Shown in pieces: positions 34,634 to 43,845 of a stretch of DNA of 56,017 nt (position 1 is the stretch's first letter; the number at the start of each line of letters is the position of its first letter). Position numbers and translations under genes: made by a program. The notes beneath the pieces are model-generated. The model did no database searches, had not been told where the DNA came from, and saw nothing but the letters and a program-made list of their open reading frames with translations. Source of the DNA: an uncultured Alphaproteobacteria bacterium (GTDB lineage Bacteria; Pseudomonadota; Alphaproteobacteria; SP197); assembly GCA_938048755.1 (NCBI GenBank), contig CALIUG010000091.1, positions 1-56,017 of the forward strand, read 5' to 3'.

Positions 34634-34978
34634 ATGCGCGTCACGGTCGAAATCTCGCCTGGCGAACTCCTTGACCGGATCTCGATCCTCGAGATCAAGA
34701 CCGAGCGCATCAGCAACAGGGACAAGGTTAAAAAAGCTAAGCGGGAACTTGAAACCCTCAACAGATCGCGTGCCGCGACACTGACCGACAGCCCGGAGGC
34801 CCTGCAGCGGTTTGCAGATCTCAAGTCGATCAACGAAGCGCTGTGGGATATCGAGAACCGCATTCGCGAATGTGAAGTTGCTGGGAACTTCGGTCCCGAA
34901 TTCATCGCCCTGGCGCGTGCGGTCTATCAGACCAATGACCGCAGGGCCGTAGCGAAACAGGCGATCGATGCGCTTTAA
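34634..34978 (+). CDS. DUF6165 family protein
   Basis: A 114-aa protein with SPGELLDRISILEIKTERI at the N-terminus, a predicted coiled helix rich in charged residues (RDKVKKAKRELETLNRSRA), then INEALWDIENRIRECEVAG and FIALARAVYQTNDRRAVAK. This is the signature of DUF6165, a small helical family of unknown function that is often found near TPR/glycosyltransferase genes, as here. No signal peptide is visible. It starts 4 nt after the FAH stop, so translation is probably coupled. Confidence 0.75.
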   Translation: MRVTVEISPGELLDRISILEIKTERISNRDKVKKAKRELETLNRSRAATLTDSPEALQRFADLKSINEALWDIENRIRECEVAGNFGPEFIALARAVYQTNDRRAVAKQAIDAL

Positions 34979-35059
34979 GCCAGCGATATCGGAGAGGTGA
35001 AGTCCTATACCTGACCACAGGCGTGGTAGGATCGGTTTTGGATTGTGGGCCCAGGCACC

Positions 35060-36430
35060 ATGCACGAATTCGGCATCCTTTTTGTTGCAACCAGGGACGG
35101 GCGTTACGTCGACGAGGCTCTGGCGTCTCTGAAGAGTCTGAAGGCGGTCGCACCTGATGTTCCCGCCAGCCTGATGACCTCCATGCCCGGCATGCTCGAC
35201 GGTCAGGAGCACGATTTCGATCTGGTTCTCACCATCCCGACGACACGCGGCCACGGATCGCACCTGGCCGAAGCCAGACTCGATCGCTGGCTGGCTCTCC
35301 TTCGCTCACCCTATGAAAAGACCCTGCTGCTCGACACCGATGTTGCCGTCAACTCCGACACCATTTCCGAGATGGCCGGCATTCTCGAGCACGCCGATCT
35401 TGCCCTGGTCCGCGGGAACAATCAGCAGGCGCTTCCCGGGGCGTTGGCGCAGCATGCCTATAGCACCCATCTCATGGGAATCCGCAGATCTGCATCAGCC
35501 GATCATCTGATTGAAGAACTCGGCAACAGCCTTCGGGCGCAACTCACTCTGGCTGACGATGCAGAAGCCATCCTGGAAGGTGATCTTTCAGGTCTTGCGC
35601 GTCTTCCGGAATCGCAGCGAACCAACCTTCTGTGTTCCGACAGTCTTGCGCTCTCTCGTATTCTCCATAGCGGATCGCAGCACCCTGACCTTGTCCTCCA
35701 CGAACTCGATGGAACGTGGCTGCAGGATGATGAACACGCACTAACAGACTGCAGGGCAAGGCGATCACGCGGGGCTCCAGCGCGAACGAACGAGGTCACG
35801 TTCGTCGATCGGCATACGATCCTGTTCCCCCAATCTCTGTACTGGCGCCAACACAAGAACGTCGCCGGGTTCAACAAACAACTGGCAGAACTGGCTGATG
35901 AGCTCTGCACGCACGGTCCCACGAGCCAGGCCGGCGCTTCGGGAGGCAAACGCTCACAGGGGAACCTTCTCGAACACGACGCACCCGTGATCGGACCACT
36001 GCGTCAGTTGATCGAGGGCGCCATCAATCCCTTTGTGGACCGCGGTATCCGCCAACTCATGCCTGCAACGGGGAGCATGAACCTGGTAATCACGGCATGG
36101 GCGCACCTTCTCGAAGAAGGTGAGTACCTGCCCCCACACATCCATAACCAGGCGACGGTCTCTGGGTGCTACTGTGTGGAGACGCCCTATCTCGGCACAT
36201 CGGATGACGGCAGGCAGGGTCGCCTCATCATCGAAAACCCGGCCACACGGGCCGATATGGTGCCCACGCCTGTGCCCCTCACGACCCAGCATATCGTCGA
36301 CCTCAACGAGGGCGCCCTCGTGCTGTATCCAGCTTATCTCCAGCATCATGTCGCGCCGTTTCGGGGAACGGGTAAACGCATCATGATTGCCTTTACGGCC
36401 TCGCTTGCACCTGCGACTCAGACCGGATGA
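35060..36430 (+). CDS. Fusion of a GT-A-like glycosyltransferase domain and a putative 2OG-Fe(II) oxygenase
   Basis: A 456-aa protein from ATG 35060. The N-terminal ~250 residues (FGILFVATRDGRYVDEALAS, then YEKTLLLDTDVAVNSDTI) look like a nucleotide-sugar transferase with D92-T-D94 as the metal-binding DxD motif. The C-terminal ~140 residues (YLPPHIHNQATVSGCYCVET, LVLYPAYLQHHVAPFRG, RIMIAFTASL) resemble the putative 2OG-Fe(II) oxygenase family described as TIGR02466-like, with His ligands and a final Arg. Such domains are usually separate proteins; some occur next to TPR genes. A role in hydroxylating and glycosylating a surface or peptide substrate can be guessed. It ends 38 nt inside the convergent hyuB gene. 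Confidence 0.65.
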   Translation: MHEFGILFVATRDGRYVDEALASLKSLKAVAPDVPASLMTSMPGMLDGQEHDFDLVLTIPTTRGHGSHLAEARLDRWLALLRSPYEKTLLLDTDVAVNSDTISEMAGILEHADLALVRGNNQQALPGALAQHAYSTHLMGIRRSASADHLIEELGNSLRAQLTLADDAEAILEGDLSGLARLPESQRTNLLCSDSLALSRILHSGSQHPDLVLHELDGTWLQDDEHALTDCRARRSRGAPARTNEVTFVDRHTILFPQSLYWRQHKNVAGFNKQLAELADELCTHGPTSQAGASGGKRSQGNLLEHDAPVIGPLRQLIEGAINPFVDRGIRQLMPATGSMNLVITAWAHLLEEGEYLPPHIHNQATVSGCYCVETPYLGTSDDGRQGRLIIENPATRADMVPTPVPLTTQHIVDLNEGALVLYPAYLQHHVAPFRGTGKRIMIAFTASLAPATQTG

Positions 36431-38165
36431 CACCTGTGGCATCAGCGTCCACCACGCCGTCTTCATCAATCACGACACCATAGACCTGCCGGGCACGATT
36501 ACGGCTGACATACCCTTCAGCGACATCATGCGCCACACGCCGGGGGTCACGCGCCATCGCCGGACCATAACCACCGCCACCCGGCGAAATACCCGTCACG
36601 CCATCACCTTCGTCCAGCGTCAGGGTCGCCCAGCCATCTGCCTTCTCACGCACGCCATCACGACGCGTCACATAGTTCTCTGCCGGTCCGCCGGCACCGC
36701 CACCACGGGCACCAAGGGCCGGAAACACCGTGCCGTCACTCTGATAGAGAACCTCCAACCGTGCACCATGGGCGGAAAAGCTCACCTGTGATGCCGGTGC
36801 GCCGCGAAACGTTCCGGTTCCCTCATGATCAGGCACAAGTCTGCGTTCGGTCACCAGAACGGGATGGCGCAGTTCATCGACCTCGACGCTATCGAAGAAC
36901 GACATGCCGGCCGTCCCCGTCGTGATCATGGCCAGCCAGCCATCCGCTCTGGGGCTTCCCGCACCCAGCGTGTCGCCCAGGATCAGTTGATCGACAAAGG
37001 GTCGTCCGCCACGTTTCTCCTCATGCCCGGAAATCACAGCCTGGGCAGCTGTCTGCACGCCCCCGATCTCTGCCATGCCGTAACCATCGGCAAGATTGGC
37101 AAAAGCCAGATGCACGGCGTTGGTCAGGCGGTCGGCAACGTTCTGGGTCGCCACGGAGCAGCTTGTAGGATGGCATGGAATGCCGACCACACAGTTCTCG
37201 CGCAGCAACACGTCCAGACACCGAAAGCTGCCGGCATTGGTCGGCACCGTCAGGCCAAGGCTGTTGAACGTTCCCACCATGGCGGCCGTACGCGCACAGG
37301 CCTCGCTCAGATTAAGGCCATTGGGCAGGCAGTCCACGTTGTTGGTGAGATCAATGGAGATTCTTCCCTCATCAGGCCGGACATCGATCTCCGCCTTGAT
37401 CGGGATACCATCCTCCGGTGTACCCGGGAAGGGATCGTGCCGTGTCTCGCCCGTCGCTGTGCCCGCGGGCAAACTGCCGACGGCAAGCGCCATGCGCCGT
37501 TCGCTGTAATCGAACCAATCCGACACCATCGCATCAAGACGGTCCCATCCCATTTCACCGGCCAGGGCGATCAGCTCGCGCTCGCCCACCCGCGCCGATC
37601 CCAGGCTTGCCAGATAGTCGCCGCGCCATTGTTCGGGACTGCGAATGCGCATCTCGCACATCCGGATAATGTCGTCGTTATCCCGGTAGTCGCGCTGCAC
37701 TCTGGTCGCGGCAAAGATCAGCGCGCCTTCCTCGTAAACGTCCCTTGCTGCCGCGTGATAGGTCGTGGGGATGGCGTTTCCGATATCGGCCTGATGCGCC
37801 TTGGCCAGCACGGTGAACCGGTGCCGTCCGTCGTCATCCATCACGGGCACCAGAACCGAGAGATCGGCCGCATGGGAACAGCCGTGATAGGGCGAGTTGT
37901 GCAGAAACGCATCGCCCCTGGCCAGAACAGGATGAAACGCCTTCATCGATTCCGCCATCTGGTCGGGGCCGGCCATGACATGGATCGGCAGGCTTTCGGC
38001 AGCCGCGACCAGTTCACAGTCTGCGGTGAGAACACAGCAGGAGAAGTCCCGCCCTGTGTTGATCACGCCGGAACGGGCAGTGCGCAGCAGCGTGTTCTGC
38101 ATCTTGCGGGCGACCCCTTCCATGCGTTTGGAAATGATTGCGAGATCAAGGCCGCTCGTCGCCAT
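36393..38165 (-). CDS. hyuB: Hydantoinase B/oxoprolinase family protein
   Basis: A 590-aa protein of the HyuB family: DLAIISKRMEGVARKMQNTL at the start, DFSCCVLTADCELVAAAESL, GDAFLHNSPYHGCSHAADLS, NVDCLPNGLNLSEACARTA and the Gly-rich GARGGGAGGPAENYV. ATG 38165 overlaps the hyuA stop by 1 nt (TGATG), so the subunits are made together. With HyuA it should hydrolyse a cyclic amide using ATP. N-methylhydantoinase (creatinine route to sarcosine), hydantoinase and 5-oxoprolinase are all possible. The N-methyl theme of the window favours the first, by context only. Confidence 0.85.
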   Translation of the reverse strand: MATSGLDLAIISKRMEGVARKMQNTLLRTARSGVINTGRDFSCCVLTADCELVAAAESLPIHVMAGPDQMAESMKAFHPVLARGDAFLHNSPYHGCSHAADLSVLVPVMDDDGRHRFTVLAKAHQADIGNAIPTTYHAAARDVYEEGALIFAATRVQRDYRDNDDIIRMCEMRIRSPEQWRGDYLASLGSARVGERELIALAGEMGWDRLDAMVSDWFDYSERRMALAVGSLPAGTATGETRHDPFPGTPEDGIPIKAEIDVRPDEGRISIDLTNNVDCLPNGLNLSEACARTAAMVGTFNSLGLTVPTNAGSFRCLDVLLRENCVVGIPCHPTSCSVATQNVADRLTNAVHLAFANLADGYGMAEIGGVQTAAQAVISGHEEKRGGRPFVDQLILGDTLGAGSPRADGWLAMITTGTAGMSFFDSVEVDELRHPVLVTERRLVPDHEGTGTFRGAPASQVSFSAHGARLEVLYQSDGTVFPALGARGGGAGGPAENYVTRRDGVREKADGWATLTLDEGDGVTGISPGGGGYGPAMARDPRRVAHDVAEGYVSRNRARQVYGVVIDEDGVVDADATGVIRSESQVQARP

Positions 38166-40249
38166 CACATCGCCTCCCGGCCAGCCGTCGCCACCGCTAC
38201 CACCAGATTGCCTTGCGGATCCTTGTGAAAGCTTGCCTGGCTGTCGATCACGAGGGTTGTCACATCGGTCTCGACAAAGGCCGGCCCCTGACACTCTTCG
38301 CCTTTTGCGACGTTGCCGAAGCCGATCACCGGCACCGGCTGCCACGCTCCCTCCAGAAACCCCATGCGGGTCGTATCGGCGCTGACACGCGCCTCACCTT
38401 GCTGGATCGTCGCCAGCGGCTGCTTCCTCATATCCGCCGAAACCCGGGCCCGCCAGTTGACGAACTCCACTTCACCATCACGATCATCATAGGCAAAGAT
38501 CTCGTGATGCAGGCGGTGAAAGTCCTCCATCAAGAGGGCAACGTCCAGATCGGATTCCAGATAACCCTGCCGCAAGGGCACCTTGATCTCCCAGATCTGC
38601 TGGGCATAACGCGCCTCCACGCTGTAGTTCACCTGCGCAAGCGAGGAGTCACCGAGCCTCTGCGCAAAGATGTCACAGCGCTCTCGCAGGCGAGCCAGTG
38701 TGGCATTGGCCAATTCCAGATCGAACGATCCCGACCGGACAAGGTTGAACTCTGCGGCATCGTCACTCAGAGGGCACAACAGGCCACCCGCAGCACTGAT
38801 CGCCGCACCGCTGTCAGGGAACAGCACCGTGCTGCAGCCCAGACGGCGCGCGATCGCGATACTGTTGAGCCCTGCCGCACCGCCACCACCGATCAATACG
38901 GCATCGCGCGGATCGATGCCCTGATTGACGGTGATGTCCTCAATGGCGCCGGCCATAGTCTCGGTCAGCAGTGCCATCACTGCTTCGGCCCCTTCTTCAA
39001 CCGTCATGCCCAGCGGCCCAGCGACATCGCGCATCAGCGCATCGCGCGCCAGATCGGGATTCAGGTGCATGCGGCCACCCAGGAAATAGGCCGGATCGAC
39101 AAACCCCAACACGACAGCAGCATCGGTGACCGTGGGCTTCCTCCCACCGGCGCCAAAACAGGCAGGCCCCGGCACCGCGCCCGCACTTTGGGGGCCGACA
39201 TGCAGCAGGCCGGCCTCATCGACTCCGGCGATGCTTCCGCCACCCGCTCCGACACTGGAGATGTCGACCGACGGAAAGCCTGTCATATGACCCAGATAGG
39301 GCTGGCCGATCCAGGTCTCGCGCGTCTCTGGAATGACACCGTCGCGCACCAGAGCAACGTCATAGGTCGTGCCGCCGGTATCAGCGACAATCGCATTGCG
39401 GCCCAGGTACCCGTTCTCCACGATGTACTTAGCCGCCACCGGCGCCATGGCAGGGCCGGACTTCACGACATGGATGGGTGACGACGCCAGGTCCCCGGCA
39501 TCCTTCATCATGCCCTGGGATGTCACGACCAGCAGCCGCCCTCCGTAGCCGGCGTCGCGCAGCCGTTCCTCGAGTTCGCCCAGATAGGCCGACATGACCG
39601 GCTTCAGGGCCGCATCAATCGCTGTGGCCGAAGCCCTGCGGTACTCGCGCAGGGACGGATTGACCCGATGCGACAGGCTGATGAACAGGTCGGGGAACCG
39701 CTCACGCAACAGGGCTTCCAGACGCAGTTCATGGGTGGGATTGACGATCGACCAGAGCAGACAGACGGCAACCGACTGAACCTCAGCCACAGCAAGCTGA
39801 TCGAACAGAGTGTCCAGCGCCTCTTCGTCCAGCGCCTCGATTACCTTGCCGGTCGCATCCACGCGTTCGGGCACCTCGAAGGTCAGCGCCCTGGGCACAA
39901 ACGGCTCGGGATAGGCAATACCGTGATCGAACAGCGGCAAGCCGATCCGCCCGCCTTCGCGCAGGACCAGAACGTCGGGATGCCCCCGCGTTGTCAGGAA
40001 TGCCGTGCGTGTCGTGTTGCCGGTGATGACGGCATTCGTCGCCGTCGTCGTGCCGTGCACGAAGAGTTCACCCTGCTCCAGCAGTTCGCGGCAACCCTGC
40101 CCCAGGTCACGCGCCGCCACTTCCAACACATCCAGGACCCCGTCCACAGGATTGGACGGGGTTGTCGGCGCCTTGAACAGGTGGAGGCGCGCACCTTCCT
40201 CGATCACCAGATCGGTGAAGGTGCCGCCGGTATCGACCGCAAACCGCAT
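38165..40249 (-). CDS. hyuA: Hydantoinase A/oxoprolinase family protein
   Basis: A 694-aa protein: RFAVDTGGTFTDLVIEEG at the N-terminus and NAIVADTGGTTYDVALVRDG at about 295 are the two phosphate-binding ASKHA-like loops of HyuA. HVVKSGPAMAPVAAKYIV and DISSVGAGGGSIAGVDEAG are also characteristic. It supplies the ATP-dependent activation for ring opening with HyuB. It is the first gene of a two-gene minus-strand operon; 82 nt upstream is the truncated repeat protein. No regulator or transporter is adjacent on this strand. Confidence 0.87.
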   Translation of the reverse strand: MRFAVDTGGTFTDLVIEEGARLHLFKAPTTPSNPVDGVLDVLEVAARDLGQGCRELLEQGELFVHGTTTATNAVITGNTTRTAFLTTRGHPDVLVLREGGRIGLPLFDHGIAYPEPFVPRALTFEVPERVDATGKVIEALDEEALDTLFDQLAVAEVQSVAVCLLWSIVNPTHELRLEALLRERFPDLFISLSHRVNPSLREYRRASATAIDAALKPVMSAYLGELEERLRDAGYGGRLLVVTSQGMMKDAGDLASSPIHVVKSGPAMAPVAAKYIVENGYLGRNAIVADTGGTTYDVALVRDGVIPETRETWIGQPYLGHMTGFPSVDISSVGAGGGSIAGVDEAGLLHVGPQSAGAVPGPACFGAGGRKPTVTDAAVVLGFVDPAYFLGGRMHLNPDLARDALMRDVAGPLGMTVEEGAEAVMALLTETMAGAIEDITVNQGIDPRDAVLIGGGGAAGLNSIAIARRLGCSTVLFPDSGAAISAAGGLLCPLSDDAAEFNLVRSGSFDLELANATLARLRERCDIFAQRLGDSSLAQVNYSVEARYAQQIWEIKVPLRQGYLESDLDVALLMEDFHRLHHEIFAYDDRDGEVEFVNWRARVSADMRKQPLATIQQGEARVSADTTRMGFLEGAWQPVPVIGFGNVAKGEECQGPAFVETDVTTLVIDSQASFHKDPQGNLVVAVATAGREAM

Positions 40250-40331
40250 GAGCCTGACTTACCTGCCTTTCACACGCAGCATGGCCCGTGGGCAGGCACC
40301 GTGTCGAGCAGCAACCCAAGCGCGGACGGCG

Positions 40332-41246
40332 TCAGGGAAAGCGCGATCCCACCTTCAACAGCGTTGTGGAAACAGAGTCGACCTGGATGTCGCCAACCGC
40401 TCCGTCGGTGAAATCGATCCCCGTAAACGTTGCCGTGGCGTTGACCGGACCCTGAGCGGTCGCAAGGCCATTGCCCGCCCAGATCAGCACCGCGTCAGAA
40501 GCACGATCGGCAAAACCCAGAAAGCTGCCGTTGGGGGCGACCGAACCGTCATAGTTCCAGATGCTGAATTCGTCAGTCGGGCGGATCGTCTCGACACTGT
40601 CGGCATAGCTGCGTGCTTCAACAAGCCAGTCGTCGTTGTTGCCGTTGAGATGAATCACGAAGCCGTTCTGGGGAACCACGTCGGGCACCGTTGCACCGCC
40701 CGAGCGCGGCGTCACCGAGGTTGTCTGCCGGTCGAAGTCGACAACAAAGAAGGTCCCGGCATTGGGCACCACCAGATCCGTTGCCAGCAGCGCCGAATAG
40801 GGCTTCTCACCCTGTGTGATACGCACACCGGGGCTGACCTGGGCCGACGCCGAGCCAACCTGCACATCGCCCACTGCACCATCGGTGAAGTCGATACCGG
40901 TAAACGTCACCGTTGCATCGACCGGCCTGTCGGTGGTCTCAAGATCGTTGGCAGACCAGATCAGCACCGCATCGGATGCGCGGTCGGCAAAGCCCAGAAA
41001 ACTGCCATTGGGCGCGACTGCGCCTTCATAATTCCAGATACTGAATTCACTTAAGGGGCGCAGGGTCTCGACCCCGCGCACGTAACTGCGCGCCTCGACA
41101 ACCCAGTCATCGTTGTTGCCGTTGAGATGGATAAAAAATCCGTTCCTGGGAACATTCGGCGGCACGGCCGCACCGCCGGTGCGGGCAACCGTTGTCGCGT
41201 TCTGCGTATCGAAATCGACAACAAAGAAGTACCCTGCGTTGGGCAC
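40332..41246 (-). repeat. Direct tandem repeat, about 477-bp period
   Basis: Two in-frame units start at about 41246 and 40769 on the minus strand; the VPNAG motif recurs after 159 codons. Units share long stretches such as NGSFLGFADRASDAVLIW, so they arose by duplication. The second unit is slightly shorter at its end. Confidence 0.75.
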
Positions 41247-41249
41247 CAC
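40332..41249 (-). pseudogene. Tandem-repeat protein, 5'-truncated, family unknown
   Basis: An open frame of 305 residues built from two repeats of about 159 residues, each containing VPNAG-FFVVDFD, NGF-IHLNGNNDDW-VEARSY, an FSIWNY-G-VAPNGSFLGF stretch, ADRASDAVLIW and FTGIDFTDGAVGD. A TGA lies in frame two codons before the first possible start (GTG 41249), and the first repeat lacks the RITQGEKPYSALLATD segment that precedes VPNAG in repeat two. The original start, and probably a signal peptide, are therefore gone, perhaps by a deletion just upstream. The beta-rich, low-charge repeats look extracellular. I do not recognise the family. Confidence 0.55.
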
Positions 41250-41587
41250 GTTTCAGGAACATCAACATCTCTCCTAACTTCGACAACCAATAGGGCAAAC
41301 TCGGTCACACCAGACGCGGCCAGCGCCAGGGAAGGAATGGCACCCTTCACGCAGCCCCTGATTAACGCCAACCACGGCAGCCATCAATGCACGCAAGGTG
41401 TGGTCGGCCTCCTACGCAGAAACACCGCTCGACCAAAGAACCGAAGATCGGCGCCCTGCCTCTGATCACACAAAACAAGTGATTCCCGGTTCAGAAGCGG
41501 ACAGGCGGAAAAGTTTGTCGCGGGCACCCATGGTATCGAAGGCTGAATCCGGCGAGCATGACGTCAAGCCATGAAGAGGTCATCCCC
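41250..41587. other. Gene-poor gap, possible remnant
   Basis: A 338-bp stretch between the truncated repeat protein and the second TMADH-like gene. On the minus strand it holds a short frame (SLALAASGVTEFALLVVEV) that looks like a shifted or rearranged lead-in to the repeat protein but cannot be joined to it. On the plus strand only the GAAGAGGT ribosome-binding site of the next gene (about 41573) is clear. No RNA gene or operator was recognised. Confidence 0.4.
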
Positions 41588-43657
41588 ATGCCCCGCGATC
41601 CCCGCCACGACATCCTCTTTGAGCCAGTCAGGATCGGTCCGGTCACTGCGCCAAACCGCTTCTATCAGGTGCCCCATTGCAACGGCATGGGCCGCATGTT
41701 TCCCAATGCCATGATTGCCATGCGCGAAACCAAGGCTGAAGGCGGTTGGGGAATCGTGAGCACGGAACAGTGCGACTTTCACGTCACCAGTGACATCCAG
41801 CCCTACACCGAAACCAACCTCTGGGATCAGGGTGACGAGCTCTATCTGGGCCGCATGGTGGAGGGCGTGCATCGGCATGGAAGCCTGGCAAGCATCCAGC
41901 TCGCCCATAGCGGCCAGGACAGCGGCAATCTCTACAGCCGTGAGGTGCCCATCGGCCCTGCCCACCGCCCGGTCTCTTCGTTGAACCATCCCATCCAGGC
42001 CCGCGCCATGGATCTTTCCGACATCGTGGCCTATCGCCGCTGGCATCGGTCCGCGGCTCTGCGCGCCCGTGACATGGGGTTCGACATGGTCGTGGTCTAT
42101 GCCGGACACAACAACACGGTTCCCGGCCAGTTCTTTTACAAACGCCACAACAACCGCAGCGACGCCTATGGCGGCAGTCTTGAAAACCGCCTGCGTCTGC
42201 TGCGCGAGCTCATCGAGGAGACCAAGGAAGCTGTCGGCGACACCATGGCCGTGGTTGTACGCATGGCCGTGGACGAACTGATGGGCCCCGACGGCCTGGA
42301 ATGGCAGAACGAAGGCCGCGACGCCATCGAGATGCTCGCGGAATTGCCCGACCTCTGGGACGTCACCATTGGCGACTGGTCCAATGATTCCCAGTCCTCA
42401 CGCTTTTCCTCTGAAGGCTACCAGGAGGACTACGTCGCCTTTGTCAAAAAGGTGACGACCCGGCCTGTGGCCATCGTTGGGCGTTACACCTCTCCCGACA
42501 CCATGGTGTCGGCCATCCAACGCGGCATTACGGACCTGATCGGCGCGGCGCGGCCGTCGATTGCCGACCCGTTTCTGCCCACAAAGGTCAAGGAAGGCCG
42601 AAGCAGCGACATCCGCGAGTGCATCGGGTGCAACATCTGCGCTGCCTGGAACAACCTCTCGGCACCATCGCGCTGCACCCAGAATCCAACCTTTGGCGAG
42701 GAATGGCGCAAGGGATGGCACCCCGAGCGGGTTGGTACTGCATCTGCGAAGTCTCATATCCTGATTGTCGGTGCGGGGCCGGCAGGTCTCGAAGCCGCCA
42801 GAGCTGCCGGTGAAGCCGGGTATCGCGTCACTCTTGCCGAGGCCTCCGACACGCTTGGCGGGCGGGTAAGCCGCGAATCACGACTGCCCGGCCTTGCCGC
42901 ATGGGCCCGCGTCAGGGACTACCGTACCGAACAGATCGCAACCATGGCCAACGTGGAGGTCTTCCAGGCAAGCCGGCTGGATGCCGCGCATATCCTCGAA
43001 ATGGGTGCCGAACACGTCGCCCTTGCCACCGGCGCGACCTGGCGGCAGGACGGTGTCGGACAGACCCTGCGCACCGCACCGCCCGTGTCCGAGGGAACCC
43101 GGTTCCTGACGCCTGACGACATCATGGCAGGCCAGCGGCCACCTGGAGGGCCGGTCGTCATCTTTGATGATGACGGCTACTACATGGCCAGCGTGCTTGC
43201 AGAACTCATGGCTGCAGAGGGGCGCGAGACCTGGCTTGTGACGCCTGCCACGCTGGTCGCGCCATGGACCCAGTATACCCTTGAGCAGCATGCCATCGAG
43301 GAGAGGCTCGCCGAGCGGGGCATCAACATGCTCGTTCGCCACACACTCATGAGCATGAACGATGGCGAGGCAGTGTTCAGAGATGAACTCCGCCGATGTG
43401 ACCGGCGGATTGCCTGCGCCGGCATGATCAGCGTGACCGCCAGATTGCCGGACGACGATCTCTGGCATGCCCTGAACGGCAGCGCCGAACTCGAAAAGGC
43501 CGGCACCCGCTCACTGACACGGATCGGCGATTGTTATGGCCCGGGCCTCATCGCAGCAGCCGTTTATCAGGGCCACCGCTATGTCCGCGAACTGGAAAAC
43601 CCCACCGAACCTGACGCAATTCCGTTCAAGCGCGAGCGTCACGTCATCGAGGCTTAG
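41588..43657 (+). CDS. TMADH/DMADH-family iron-sulfur flavoprotein (copy 2)
   Basis: A 689-aa protein from ATG 41588 (MPRDPRHDILFEPVRIGP), chosen over an upstream ATG because TMADH-type proteins start at this point and an AGAGG site precedes it. NRFYQVPHC gives C31 for covalent FMN; Q61 (STEQCD) again replaces TMADH Tyr60. The triad Tyr/His is in VVYAGHN and the Asp in DWSNDSQSSRF. CX2CX2CX11C is in CIGCNICAAW ... SRCTQN. The position of TMADH Trp105 is Ala (IQLAHSG). A nucleotide-binding GAGPAGLEAARAAGEAG follows. It is a stand-alone gene; 188 bp downstream begins a periplasmic binding protein that may supply its substrate. Confidence 0.84.
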   Translation: MPRDPRHDILFEPVRIGPVTAPNRFYQVPHCNGMGRMFPNAMIAMRETKAEGGWGIVSTEQCDFHVTSDIQPYTETNLWDQGDELYLGRMVEGVHRHGSLASIQLAHSGQDSGNLYSREVPIGPAHRPVSSLNHPIQARAMDLSDIVAYRRWHRSAALRARDMGFDMVVVYAGHNNTVPGQFFYKRHNNRSDAYGGSLENRLRLLRELIEETKEAVGDTMAVVVRMAVDELMGPDGLEWQNEGRDAIEMLAELPDLWDVTIGDWSNDSQSSRFSSEGYQEDYVAFVKKVTTRPVAIVGRYTSPDTMVSAIQRGITDLIGAARPSIADPFLPTKVKEGRSSDIRECIGCNICAAWNNLSAPSRCTQNPTFGEEWRKGWHPERVGTASAKSHILIVGAGPAGLEAARAAGEAGYRVTLAEASDTLGGRVSRESRLPGLAAWARVRDYRTEQIATMANVEVFQASRLDAAHILEMGAEHVALATGATWRQDGVGQTLRTAPPVSEGTRFLTPDDIMAGQRPPGGPVVIFDDDGYYMASVLAELMAAEGRETWLVTPATLVAPWTQYTLEQHAIEERLAERGINMLVRHTLMSMNDGEAVFRDELRRCDRRIACAGMISVTARLPDDDLWHALNGSAELEKAGTRSLTRIGDCYGPGLIAAAVYQGHRYVRELENPTEPDAIPFKRERHVIEA

Positions 43658-43710
43658 GGATCGACAGCAAACGGTTCCGGATCGAGGAAGCCCGTCACGC
43701 AGACGCTCGA

Positions 43711-43725
43711 TTAATGGCTGATTAA
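43711..43725. promoter_or_regulatory. TTAAT-N5-ATTAA box, probable LysR site 1
   Basis: The 15-bp dyad TTAAT-GGCTG-ATTAA lies 120 bp before the first binding-protein gene. The same arms and 5-nt spacing occur at 47403-47417, directly between the LysR gene and the second binding-protein gene. The spacing matches LysR-type T-N11-A boxes. Confidence 0.55.
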
Positions 43726-43845
43726 CTGATTGACTGAATAGTCAATTGTCCACCCATTGAACAACTGCACACTCAATTGCGATCTGGAATCTGATTTCGG
43801 ACCTGTTCCGAGATTGAGACTGTAGCAAAACCAACGGAGGGGTAG

